Positions 1 to 8,830 of a stretch of DNA of 64,000 nucleotides are shown in pieces (the first letter of the stretch is position 1; the number at the start of each line of letters is the position of its first letter). The notes under the pieces were generated by a model. It saw only the letters and a list, made by a program, of their open reading frames with translations, did not search any database and had not been told where the DNA came from. This DNA comes from Andalucia godoyi (Eukaryota; Discoba; Jakobea; Jakobida; Andaluciidae). The stretch covers positions 1-64,000 of the forward strand of contig VRVR01000013.1 of NCBI GenBank assembly GCA_009859145.1, in the 5' to 3' direction. Made by a program: the position numbers and the translations under genes.

Positions 1-1920
1 ACTATATTACGGGTCGCTGTGGGATCAGAAGCGGAGCTGCATACAGGACGCTTTTTCTTGCTGAGGAGTGCTCCAACGCTCCTGCTGAAACGGGCGTGCG
101 CGCATCCAACACTTGTTAAACCGTGCATCGGAACGCGAGAAAGAAAGAGGGAGGAAGAGGAGAGAGAGAGAGAAGCTACCGTCGACTGGAGGAGGACCCA
201 GCGGTATCCCTCGACTCAAGGCTCCCCCGTTGCACTGCTCATGTGCAGAGGATGCAGAATCTGGTGGAGAAAAACATCACCCTTCAGGTGGGCCTGAGCT
301 GTCGGTATCGCAGAACTCAAGGGGGTCAAGCCCTTTCTGGAGCGGGTCGTACCCTCGTCAGCAAAACCTGCGATACAGCCCGGGGGAAGTGGGCGCACTG
401 TGGCTTGCCAAGGAATCGGTACGCCAAGAAACCCGCAAGAGCGCGTTTTCCCTCCCCGACGCTGCACCGGGTGGTCGACATGATCCGAACCTCTGGGGGT
501 ATCGACTCGGCATCGCGCAGCGCACGGAAGAAGGAGCCGTGTTCATGTGCTTCAAATCTCCGCACACCAACCTCCTGGCGGACATCCCAAGCAACGCACA
601 GGCGCCAGTGAGATCCACGCTCTTCAAAAGCACATGCTCGATCGTCTGTCGATACCGCTCCGCATCCTTCGGGCGGTGAAGAATGCATCGGAAGGGCTCT
701 TTTACGTTAAGACCACCGGCCGCAGTCTAGCGGGCTAGCGATCGACGATCGACACTGGTACTCTCACTCGCGTTGCCTGTGAAAAGGCTTTTTATCATCG
801 CACTTCAAATCATATGCAGTTCTACTTCAGCGCGATACTCGATTAGCCATCTGCTCTAGCCCGCAAGCAAATCGTCGGACGGCCGCCCGTGATCACGGCA
901 ACTCGCGCCTCGACGCTGGTGGCGCGGGCGTATCCATGCAGAACCGAGACGCACAGTACATATCCGTAATCCCCTGAGGACGCTTTGCACCACTGGCAAT
1001 CATCTTGTCGGATGCTTTGAAGGCGCTTGTTCCTCCTCCACCGAGGGTCGCAAACGAGCTGCGTGCAGCCAGCCACGCATGGATACCGTACTCGCCGCGC
1101 TGCAAGGCGTCAGCCAAATTTGTCAGATGCACGGACCAAACTGTGCACATGGTGCGGACGTCGTCTCCGGATTTGCTACTGATCATATGCAGATCCTCGC
1201 GGGTCGACAGAGACGCTGCCAAGTATCGCACATAGAACACAAACTCGTCAGGCCCTCGGAAGGGATGTCGGTCGAGCTTGGTGTGGTTTCGTCGAATGCT
1301 CCGTCGCAGGTTTCCGAGTCCGCTCCAGAAAGTCGCTTCCTTGATGGACATTCCGTTTGAGACTGGCAAGAACACGGAAACCGAGGGTGCTGAATCCGTT
1401 TCTCGCTTCGGTTTGGAAGGTTTGCCTGAAACCCCCCCCCCCCCCCCCCCCCAGCTCGCGCAATAAGCGATTTTCCTTGTGAAAACGCGGAAAATTCGGT
1501 GGCCAGTTTGGCAATAAATACTGCAGTTTCTATTCACAGTGCAAACACATCATTTGAATGTTGTGACGTTTCTGTATAATTCTTCCCTCGGATTTACAAC
1601 ATTTTCCCTAATTTTTCCATTTTGCCAAGGACCGAACCGGCACATTGGCAAATTCTCGTCCCGACTCTGGGTATTTATTGAGTCGGTCAGATTATTCCAG
1701 TGCAGCTTCCTTTGCCGCGTTTTTGATGAAAGCTTCGTTGCAGCAGTTTCCTGGGTTTTTCAAAGTGCATAATCCTGGATGGAGGAATGAAGGGACGTTC
1801 TATGAACGCGCTCTTTGATTGCACATCTCATGAAGGAACAAAACGTTAGGATGTGCTGCGTTCTTCGTTTTTGTTTTTGCAGCGAGATTCCCTAACTGTC
1901 TTATTTGATCCGTACGATTA
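1..1920. other. Region without a convincing gene
   Basis: Several overlapping frames are open here but none resembles a family I recognise. The longest lie at 113-679 (+), 123-611 (+) and 893-1537 (-). The minus-strand frame has a plausible amino-acid mix in its C-terminal two thirds, but it crosses a 21-base poly-C tract that reads as a run of glycines, so it may be a decayed gene or chance. A purine-rich GAGA patch lies near 140-175. The last ~400 bases are AT-richer and look like ordinary 5' flank of the oxidase gene that follows. Confidence 0.5.
1432..1452. repeat. Poly-C homopolymer, 21 bases
   Basis: An uninterrupted run of 21 C residues. Its length in the assembly is uncertain, and any frame crossing it should be distrusted. 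Confidence 0.95.
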
Positions 1921-3387
1921 ATGCGTAAAGAAGATCCCTGTCGCCATCAGACTTCGACAGCACGCGTTGATGGTATTTTGTTTTTCTTGCAGTATCTCGC
2001 CATTTTCTTTGCAGTTTTGTTCGTGTTACGTTTGATCCCGCGAGTAGACGCATAATGTGTGGTCATTTACCGTGAAAACCCTGAAACTGCAGAGCTGTTT
2101 AAGAACGCTACGGGCGTGTTCAATCAACTTGCGGTTGAGAACTCGACGCAACCTTCTTGGTATCTCGAATGCGGATCACCACTCGAGACTGCTTTGTATA
2201 TTTCGACGTACAAGGCCACCACGGCACCCCAACTAGTCATAGCAGGTGGTCGCCACGGTTCACGTCGTCTTTGCTCACCGTTGTATGCCGACTGTGAAAT
2301 GATTGCAGTGGGTCAGTGGAAAGAAGTGCGTTTAGCAGATGAAGGTGACTGGGGAGCCCAATGGAAAGAGCGCAAGATGCTCATAGCTCAAGTTGGCGTG
2401 CGAGGATTTGAAGCCGACAAAGTGCTGCAAGAAGCCAATCAGTGCATGGTGTTTGGAATGTGTCCAAGCGTTTCACTGGGAGGCATCATCTTGGCTGGTG
2501 GCTACACATACATGTTTCGTCATCATGGCTCGTTAGCTGACATGGTCGTATTATTTCGCTGCATTCTAGCGAACGGAACCATGATCAATGCATCGGCATC
2601 TGAAAATTCGGACTTGTATGCATCTCTTCGAGGTGGTGGAAGCATTGGTCGATTTATGCTCGTGCATGAAATGGTTTTGCTATTGCCCCCGAATCCTGTC
2701 GACAACGTCACTGTAATCTCTCTTTCAGCGAGATGGACCGATCCTAAACAGGGTAAGGCTTTCTTGCACATTTTTTCCAGCATCTGTCCTTATTTCCACA
2801 AGAACGTCACATTAACTGCGCATCTCCAGACTGGTCGAGAAGATCCGTTGCTTCGACTGAAAGGAACGAGCTTTCTTTCCCTTAATGAGACTCGCACCAC
2901 TCTAGCACCTCTCCTGGATCATTTGTACCATTTGCCTGCAGGTGTTGTGGAAGACACTATCGAACTCCGTTCTCCCTTGGAGATTTCTGCTATTCTTTCA
3001 GAATGCGGTTCCCTCGAAAGTTGTATAGAAGCTGGGCATATGTTTCCTGGTGATGGATAGTCGGTGTATCGAGATGGAAGCAACGCCTGGTTCGGTCATA
3101 GCTCCTTCGTCGAGATGATCCGTCGCATGTGCAAAACTCAGTGCGATTTTCGTTCGACTGTCTTTGATTCAGACAACTGCAGCATCTTTGATCCGCCTGT
3201 TTGCGCACCATGCGACTCCCAAGCATCACCCCCATCTTCATCCAGCAAAAAAGATCAGCTTGGCAAAGGGGCCATTGCTGGGATCGTCGTGTCTTCCATC
3301 GCGGTTGCGGTCGCCGCTGTGATTGCCGTCGTGCGTGTTGCCCGAAAAAGACGAAACAAACAGAATGGGCACGTGCAAATTGCTTGA
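1921..3387 (+). pseudogene. Secreted/membrane FAD-linked oxidase with two in-frame stop codons
   Basis: One reading frame runs from ATG 1921 to TGA 3385-3387, interrupted only by TAA at 2053-2055 and TAG at 3058-3060; no frameshift is needed over 489 codons. The first 44 codons encode a strongly hydrophobic segment ending RLIPRVDA, a typical signal peptide. After the TAA comes a PCMH-type FAD-binding domain of the berberine-bridge/6-hydroxynicotine oxidase kind: VIAGGRHGS, then GMCPSVSLGG and LAGGY, then DLYASLRGGGSIG. After the TAG come a Cys-containing segment, a Ser/Pro stretch and one transmembrane helix (GAIAGIVVSSIAVAVAAV) followed by a basic tail, so the protein would be membrane-anchored. 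Such enzymes oxidise small alcohols, amines or sugars with O2; the substrate cannot be inferred. Other genes here use TAA and TAG as ordinary stops, so the simplest reading is a recent pseudogene. Stop readthrough or a sequencing error is the alternative. Confidence 0.7.
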
Positions 3388-3812
3388 TTTGTATCGCAGC
3401 TTCGTCTTTATGGAATTCTTTCTGACGCTCGAATGAATGAGCGACTTCTTGTTTCAGCGTACCTAGCGACGCCGAATGTGTGTCGTTCATTAGGAGTGTC
3501 GTTGGAAGAACGGGGATTGCCAAATGATTTTCATCTACGGCTTTGCTCTGTTTTAAGTCAAGTCGATATAGATTGAGATGAAGGAGGTTCACTCAAATTT
3601 AGCGTTTCTGAAGGGATGCCATTGGTGGTGACGGAAACTGAAAAGAGACTGATAATGAACAGATTTTAATGACAACGTAATGTGCAAACAAGGATGCTGA
3701 ACACGAATTCCATCTGATGAAAGAAAAAATTCGTCGTAGGGAATTCAGAAATGATGCTTATCTGCAACGCCCCAACTCGATTTTGACCCAACTCGAGTTC
3801 GCCCGATTTTAC

Positions 3813-3937
3813 GCCTACATTATACACTGAACATGCATATCTACGAACAGACATGCAAGTGTCGGCCAGTATTGATCGTGTCTGTGTATGGATGCTTCCT
3901 TCCGTATGCGTGACAATGATGTGTTATTGTTCAACGG
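3813..3937 (-). mobile_element. Fanzor-type transposon relic E, internally deleted (125 bp)
   Basis: This short copy has both element ends: the right end (GCCTACATTATACACTGAAC on the plus strand at 3813) and the left end (CAACGG at 3932-3937, equivalent to CAGCGG in other copies). It matches the two outer parts of the 34.1-34.6 kb copy almost base for base, for example CATGCATATCTACGAA and the GACAATGA-GTGTTATT block. About 320 bp of the interior is missing, with the join at ACATGCA. No coding part remains. The rest of 3388-3996 holds nothing else recognisable. Confidence 0.75.
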
Positions 3938-3997
3938 TACTTTTTTTATTTTATTTTAGAAAAAATGGGAAACTGAAAGGGGATAACGGAAAATGCT

Positions 3998-4459
3998 TCA
4001 GTTCCGAACTCTGAAAATAGCAGGCTCGCATCCGAAATAGCTTGAAAACTCCGAGTATGTGGCAGACCAGCAGAAGCACTTGCGCGATGAGGAATTCGAG
4101 TCGATCGTTCCGCATCCTCCGGAAGCGCAAATTCCAATATGTTTCTCGCCGCAAGCAATTGCAAGATCACCTGCCACTGCATCCTTGGCGTGAATTGCTT
4201 CGCCACGACCTCCTTTCAGGGCGTCGACCACAGATGGCACGTAATTCGTGTTGGAACCGATCTTCCGAAGACCTGCGTCGCTGATGATGTTGTTCACAGC
4301 CCAGGCGCATGCTTCCACACCGCCATCTGGACCAGCCGCGGTAGAATGTCCCCAGTAAGCGTGCATGGCACGGTCAATGCTCTCGGGGATCCCCGCATCC
4401 ACACAAGAAAGGATGCACGCAAAAGCGAGCACGCAAACGACAACAGAAAAACGCATCAT
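3998..4459 (-). CDS. Secreted NlpC/P60-like cysteine hydrolase
   Basis: A 153-residue protein beginning MMRFSVV; the second Met is an equally good start. Residues 1-22 form a signal peptide ending SCVDA. The mature domain has the order typical of small bacterial cell-wall cysteine hydrolases. A catalytic-type Cys sits in EACAWAVNN near residue 50. An acidic/Gly 'GDLAIACG' turn precedes a His in EKHIGICA, then NSSSRKCF and an aromatic motif. In these families the Cys and His cleave peptide bonds in peptidoglycan. A eukaryote has no such wall, so an exported enzyme acting on bacterial prey or competitors is the likely role, probably acquired from bacteria. The family call rests on motif order only. 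It has no operon-like neighbours; a broken oxidase lies upstream in coordinates and a transposon relic behind it. Confidence 0.6.
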   Translation of the reverse strand: MMRFSVVVCVLAFACILSCVDAGIPESIDRAMHAYWGHSTAAGPDGGVEACAWAVNNIISDAGLRKIGSNTNYVPSVVDALKGGRGEAIHAKDAVAGDLAIACGEKHIGICASGGCGTIDSNSSSRKCFCWSATYSEFSSYFGCEPAIFRVRN

Positions 4460-4827
4460 TGAAACACCTCCACAAGGCAAAGGGAATTTTCCAGATTCAG
4501 TTAATTTTTTTAATTCTTCAAATCAAAAAAGCTCAAATTGAGAAGAAAAGAGAAAGAAGAAAAGAAAAGAAAAGAAAAGAAGACAGCGGCGATTGCTGGA
4601 GTCTTTGCTCGCCTTTTTCTGCGTTCTTCCAGCGGAGAAGAGCAGCTCCCCCCACAGCAGAGCCCCGCAGCGGAACAAAAACTCGGTTGACAGCACGTGG
4701 GCTGCGATACTCTGTATCGATGCTAATTGGTTCTAATAGATACTATTGCAATGCTGCATGATAAAAATTGGCAATGGATCCTGCGATAATTAATCGACTT
4801 CAAGACGATGAAAAACGAAATAAAACA
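4460..4827. other. 5' flank of the cysteine hydrolase
   Basis: AT-rich and purine-rich DNA with an A/G microsatellite-like stretch (AAGAAAAGAAAAG type) at about 4540-4585. No gene was seen. It presumably holds the promoter of the minus-strand hydrolase. Confidence 0.5.
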
Positions 4828-5283
4828 CCGCTGCCACTATTTGCGATATGATGAAGCAATCTAAAGGGCATGCAAACAAACACACTGCCACGCGCCATGC
4901 GCATGCGTTTGTTATCTTGACAGCTCCGTCACACGATGTCCCGATTCGTTTCGCCTCCCATTTTGATCATGAAATCCCTATAAACACGCCGCCGCGTTGC
5001 ATTCTCGCACGGCGACGCTCATTTCTTTATTTTCATTTTTATTGTCCATGCATCGCAATTTGTGTGGAAACAAGGTGCGTTGGGTTGCCCATCGTGCAAA
5101 TGCATGATCGACCGCGATTGGAACGGCGCGCGCAACATCTACATCTATCTTAGGAACGTCCCTCATGCCGAGGGGCGTGTTGGGGCCTGCCCCCTTCCCA
5201 ATCATGCTATGCATGTTGCTGGGTTGCAGCATTGATTATGGGTGATCAGCGACGATTGTCCGTGGTTAGCGTGCAATGTAGGC
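4828..5283 (+). mobile_element. Fanzor/TnpB-type transposon relic A (456 bp)
   Basis: This is the best-preserved copy. The left end (CCGCTG at 4828) and right end (ATGTAGGC to 5283) agree with the ends of three other copies. About 190 bp of left-end sequence, including a TATA-like CCCTATAAAC, is joined to the last ~50 codons of a TnpB/Fanzor-like nuclease gene, then to a conserved right end. The right end has a perfect 7-bp hairpin around ATGTTGCTGGGTTGCAGCAT (one mismatch here, perfect in the 52.5 kb copy). Most of the nuclease gene is missing, so this is a deletion derivative. The copy at 52521-52771 is the same element lacking the coding remnant. No target duplication was seen. Confidence 0.75.
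5083..5235 (+). pseudogene. C-terminal fragment of a TnpB/Fanzor-like RNA-guided nuclease
   Basis: In frame from 5083 the translation reads GCPSCKCMIDRDWNGARNI, then IYIYLRNV and a tail ending at TGA 5233-5235. CPSC is the second Cys pair of the TnpB zinc ribbon, and DRDxNGARNI is the RuvC-III block, whose Asp is catalytic in TnpB and Fanzor. The first half of the ribbon appears only in another frame just upstream (LCGNK at about 5059-5073), so the fragment is frameshifted as well as truncated. It cannot make an active nuclease: RuvC-I, RuvC-II and the whole N-terminal part are absent. The motif match is specific enough that I consider the family secure, though I cannot separate Fanzor1, Fanzor2 and bacterial TnpB from this piece. 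Confidence 0.75.
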
Positions 5284-5349
5284 GTAAGTGTTGTTCAAAC
5301 GTTTCCAGCGGTTCGCGATGCGAACAGTCAGTTTTATGACATCGGCATG

Positions 5350-8343
5350 CTACACAATATTCTGCGGAGCGTCCTTCGCCCGGGATTCCGAAATTTCTTT
5401 CGGTTCCCCGTACTTTTTAAGCAGCAAGGAAAACAAGATGACGGGAATCGAACTGGCAATCTCGCTCAATCCAGCGATCGCAGGGGGGATGCTGACACCT
5501 CCAGATGAATAGAAAACACCGGCAGCAAGGGGAATCGCGATGACGTTGTAGAGGAAAGCCCAGAAAAAGTTGGTTTGAATTACACGGAACGTCTTGCGTG
5601 ACAGATCAATTGCAAGTAAAAGGTCTCGCAGATCATTCTTCATCAGAACAACACCGGCGGCGGACATGGAAATCTCACTTGCGTTCGCAACAGCAATCCC
5701 CACATCTGCTGCAGCTAATGCAGGACTGTCATTCACACCATCACCTAAGAAACATACTGCGGACAAAGATGCCTCTTTCAGTTCTTTCAGGAACTCTGCC
5801 TTGTCGCCGGGAAGCAATCCTCCGACAGCATGGGAGGGCAGGACTCCCAGATCGCGTGCCACAGCCTGCACAACAGACGGACGATCTCCACTGGCAATGT
5901 AGACCTTGTACTTCAACCGATCTTGCAAGTACTGTACCACAAAACGTGCCTCCGGACGCACGACATCAAACACTTCAAACCAGCCTGCGAACACGCCATC
6001 TACGGCGACGTAGACGCCCGCTCGAGCGACTTCGTCACAGACGACTCCAGATTCGCGCATCCACAAAAGAGTTCCGATCAGCACAAGGCGACCGTTCACC
6101 GTCGCACAAATTCCTTTTCCGGGAGTCGCGGTCATTTCATCCGGTTGCACAAGAGCTCTTGTCAGATGCGCTTTGGCATAGGTCACAATGGATCTCCCAA
6201 TGGGATGCTCTGAGCCCAGCTCAGCACATCCGGACAAGAACAAAAACTCGGATTCATCGATCAGCGTTTCGACGTGCACGACCGAGGGCTTGCCTAAGGT
6301 AAGCGTGCCTGTTTTGTCGAATACAACAATGTTCGCCTTGTGGCACGTCTCCAGAACAGCTCCTCCGCGAAACAAGATACCGAACTTCTTGGCAGCCACA
6401 CCGGTGCCCACCATGATCGCCGTGGGTGCCGCCAGACCAATGGCACAAGGGCAAGACACAACAAGCACGGCAAGCGCAAAATGCAAAGAAAACGTAATAT
6501 TTGATTTTCCCGATGAGTTGCGGAACTCGCCGGTTTCCGTGAGCACCATCCATACGATGAACACGCTAACAGCAGCGAAAACAATAAAAGGAGCAAACAC
6601 ACCAGCCACGATATCCGCCGCTCGTTGCACATTCGTCTTGGAACCTTGTGCTTCTTCGACCATCTTTCGAATGCCTGCCAGCGTACCCTCAGCAATTGTC
6701 CTTGTCACGCGCACCGTAATGCAGCCCCACTGATTTATGGTTGAGCCGTACACGGTGTCTCCTTTCTGCTTCGTTGTAGGCAGCGATTCTCCTGAAATGG
6801 TCGACTCATCAATTTGCGTCGTACCATCTTCCACAATTCCATCGGCAGGAACAACACTTCCAGGAAGTACTTTCAGCAAATCACCTCTCTGGATCATCTC
6901 TGCTTCGATTTCTGTCTCCGCGTCAGAAGACGACACTAAAACTGCAGAGGTCGCTTGTAGAGACATGAGCTGTTCAAGGATGTTTGTCGTCTGCCCGCGA
7001 GTTAGCAACTCGAGCCAGCGTCCGAACATGATCAGACAGAGCAGGATCGTGCTGGTTTCGAAAAACGGTTCATACTCAGAGGAGTTATGCAAAACCATGG
7101 CCATGATAACCATGACAACGGAATACATATATGCCGTGAACGTTGACAGGACAACCAAGGCATCCATGGTCATTTTGCCGCCGTGCCACAGCGCTTTCCA
7201 TGCCGACTTGTACAATGGACTGCACACAACAGTCTGAACAGGAGTGGCAAGAATCCACAGCAGGAGCACTCCAACACTCAGTCCAGATGTCACCGAATTG
7301 TGAAACGGCTTTCCAGAATCTTCATGAAGCGGAAACACGAATGCGATCAAAATAGACGGAACTGCACATACGAGCGAAAGGAGAAAAAGAGTCAGCCAAA
7401 ATCGCAGTTCTTGTTTGTCGCTGGTGCTCGCATTTGACGCTTCTGTCGCGATTCGAGCCTCCGGAAATGCTCGCTTCATGACTTTGAGCAAGTCACGAAC
7501 ACCACACTGATCCTCGTGATAGTGGACTGTCAAGAACAGATCGGATGGGATGGAACAGGGAAACGGGTGTACAGCCAGCTTGACAACTCCCGGATGGAGA
7601 CGCAGATTCTTGACTGTCATCCCGAACACGGACAGGTCTGTCACTGTGGAACCAAACCGCACAGAATGAATGCCATCACCATCGAGTAACCGAGCCTTGA
7701 ACCCAAGACTTTCGATCGCAGCCACCATTGCTTCCGTTGAAGGGGCAACGCCCGCGGCAACTGTAGTTTCCACACGATGCGTCAGCGAAGACACTCGGAC
7801 ATCCGACACTCCAGGCATCTTCGACAACTTCCGATCAACGGTAAGCTCACAGTCCGCGCACGTCATCCCGTCAACAGCAAACTCCACCTTCTTCTTCAGC
7901 CCTTCCGCACAATCCTCGTCCGCAGGGAGCGGCACGTATCCTTTCTTTACCAAGCAACAGTCGTTCGCCGCACAACAGTCTTTTTCACAGCATTTTCCAA
8001 GCCAGCAGAAGGCACAGCAAACCAAATCGATCATCTTCGAATACAAGAAATCGTCGTCTCCACCTCCGCAGCAGGAGTCGCCGGCACATGACTCGCGATC
8101 ATCTGAGACACCGCAGCAGCCGCAGGAATCGTCTGGTGGTGCAGCAGCATCACAAGACTCTGATCGATGCAGAATCTCTCGGGCACTGCAGATAGCATCC
8201 GAGTGCGAATCCATTTCATCCGTCAAAACAACGGAAGTGACTGCTGCTGCATCCGATCCGACAGGCTCGGTCGAAGCGCAAGAGCAAGCGTCGCAAAGAG
8301 GCATCCCATCCACTTCAGCATGATCCGACATTGTTGCCGACAT
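5350..8343 (-). CDS. Copper-transporting P1B-type ATPase
   Basis: A 997-residue heavy-metal pump that exports Cu(I) or loads it into the secretory pathway using ATP. Visible motifs: a metal-binding HMA domain with GMTCADC at ~159-165; a second HMA-like domain at ~225-300 with no CxxC; ISGES at ~516 (dephosphorylation loop); CPC at ~631-633, the Cu-binding motif in the membrane; DKTGTLT at ~676 with the phosphorylated Asp; SEHPIG at ~712; and GDGVNDSPAL near 880. About eight transmembrane helices are expected. The last helix reads SEIASS where most Cu pumps have MxxSS. The first 135 residues are unusual: they carry many Cys residues in clusters such as CGCC, CC and CCEKDCC, like a fused metallothionein-type buffer. 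Two Met codons lie close together; the first is used here. A ~405-bp repeat begins 71 bp upstream of the ATG and may supply the promoter. Confidence 0.95.
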   Translation of the reverse strand: MSATMSDHAEVDGMPLCDACSCASTEPVGSDAAAVTSVVLTDEMDSHSDAICSAREILHRSESCDAAAPPDDSCGCCGVSDDRESCAGDSCCGGGDDDFLYSKMIDLVCCAFCWLGKCCEKDCCAANDCCLVKKGYVPLPADEDCAEGLKKKVEFAVDGMTCADCELTVDRKLSKMPGVSDVRVSSLTHRVETTVAAGVAPSTEAMVAAIESLGFKARLLDGDGIHSVRFGSTVTDLSVFGMTVKNLRLHPGVVKLAVHPFPCSIPSDLFLTVHYHEDQCGVRDLLKVMKRAFPEARIATEASNASTSDKQELRFWLTLFLLSLVCAVPSILIAFVFPLHEDSGKPFHNSVTSGLSVGVLLLWILATPVQTVVCSPLYKSAWKALWHGGKMTMDALVVLSTFTAYMYSVVMVIMAMVLHNSSEYEPFFETSTILLCLIMFGRWLELLTRGQTTNILEQLMSLQATSAVLVSSSDAETEIEAEMIQRGDLLKVLPGSVVPADGIVEDGTTQIDESTISGESLPTTKQKGDTVYGSTINQWGCITVRVTRTIAEGTLAGIRKMVEEAQGSKTNVQRAADIVAGVFAPFIVFAAVSVFIVWMVLTETGEFRNSSGKSNITFSLHFALAVLVVSCPCAIGLAAPTAIMVGTGVAAKKFGILFRGGAVLETCHKANIVVFDKTGTLTLGKPSVVHVETLIDESEFLFLSGCAELGSEHPIGRSIVTYAKAHLTRALVQPDEMTATPGKGICATVNGRLVLIGTLLWMRESGVVCDEVARAGVYVAVDGVFAGWFEVFDVVRPEARFVVQYLQDRLKYKVYIASGDRPSVVQAVARDLGVLPSHAVGGLLPGDKAEFLKELKEASLSAVCFLGDGVNDSPALAAADVGIAVANASEISMSAAGVVLMKNDLRDLLLAIDLSRKTFRVIQTNFFWAFLYNVIAIPLAAGVFYSSGGVSIPPAIAGLSEIASSIPVILFSLLLKKYGEPKEISESRAKDAPQNIV

Positions 8344-8413
8344 GCAGATAGAAGGGGGAATAAGAGGAATTACGGTAGAAGACGAGGCTGAAGAAGACGA
8401 AAGGGGAACGGCG

Positions 8414-8830
8414 GACCGTTTTGTGCATCAACATTGGACATCAAAGAAAAACAAAACAACATCATACCGGAAGTTGCTTGTCCGACCCAATGGGGACGCG
8501 CCGTTCTTACCGTAGTCAAGTCGAGAATTTCTTTTCGTTCTCCGCTTTTGTTAGTATTGCTTCTGTGATTTCTGTTTGTTTCTCATATTTATAATCGAAC
8601 CCTCAAACAGCACCTCCTCATCAAAGACAAGACATCTCATGGCTCCAAAGAGGGATCTTCCCAACAAACTCAAACCGGCCATGCCCGACGATTCGTCGGA
8701 GGCGGAGAGCAAGAAGAAGCGATGACCCTTTTGACTGCATTGAACAGTTGGTGCTCGCCCCAAATTGCGTCTGTCCTTGGTGACAGCTTACCCGGTGATC
8801 AATAATGATTCATATTTTGGCGAGCGGACA
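8414..8830 (-). repeat. ~405-bp dispersed repeat, copy 1 (upstream of the Cu-ATPase)
   Basis: It is nearly identical to 48321-48737: four or five differences including one 1-bp indel over ~405 bp, up to CATATTTT at 8811-8818. Weaker homology (GGCGAGCGG) continues to 8828 after a short insertion specific to copy 2. The same edge of the repeat faces the start codon of the adjacent minus-strand gene in both copies. A third, diverged copy is at 28530-28683. The minus strand has a 70-codon open frame at 8551-8763 and the plus strand a 28-codon micro-ORF. No terminal inverted repeats or transposase sequence were seen. Confidence 0.9.
8639..8725 (+). CDS. Micro-ORF of 28 codons inside the dispersed repeat
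   Basis: ATG 8639 to TGA 8725 encodes a highly charged peptide: N-terminal APKRDLPNKLKP, an acidic middle DDSSEAES, and a C-terminal KKKR. It would suit a nuclear localisation signal. A TATA-like CATATTTATAAT lies about 45-55 bp upstream. The identical frame is at 48545-48631. With copies this similar, conservation is no proof of coding. It could also be the first exon of something longer, or chance. Confidence 0.25.
   Translation: MAPKRDLPNKLKPAMPDDSSEAESKKKR

Noticed and set aside
893-1537. Minus-strand frame of 214 codons
   Set aside because: It crosses a 21-base poly-C tract, has no recognisable domain, and its neighbourhood has equally long overlapping frames on both strands.
1921-3387. 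Stop-codon reassignment (TAA/TAG as Gln) to explain the interrupted oxidase
   Set aside because: Other genes here use TAA and TAG as terminators at the expected protein ends (for example H4, eIF4A and GNL1), and long frames contain no internal TAA or TAG.
8480-8810. The missing centre of the 28.5 kb repeat copy as a spliced intron
   Set aside because: GTAAGC and TACTAAC-like signals exist on the minus strand of the full copies, but the join in the short copy does not fall at those GT/AG positions; a deletion or insertion fits better.
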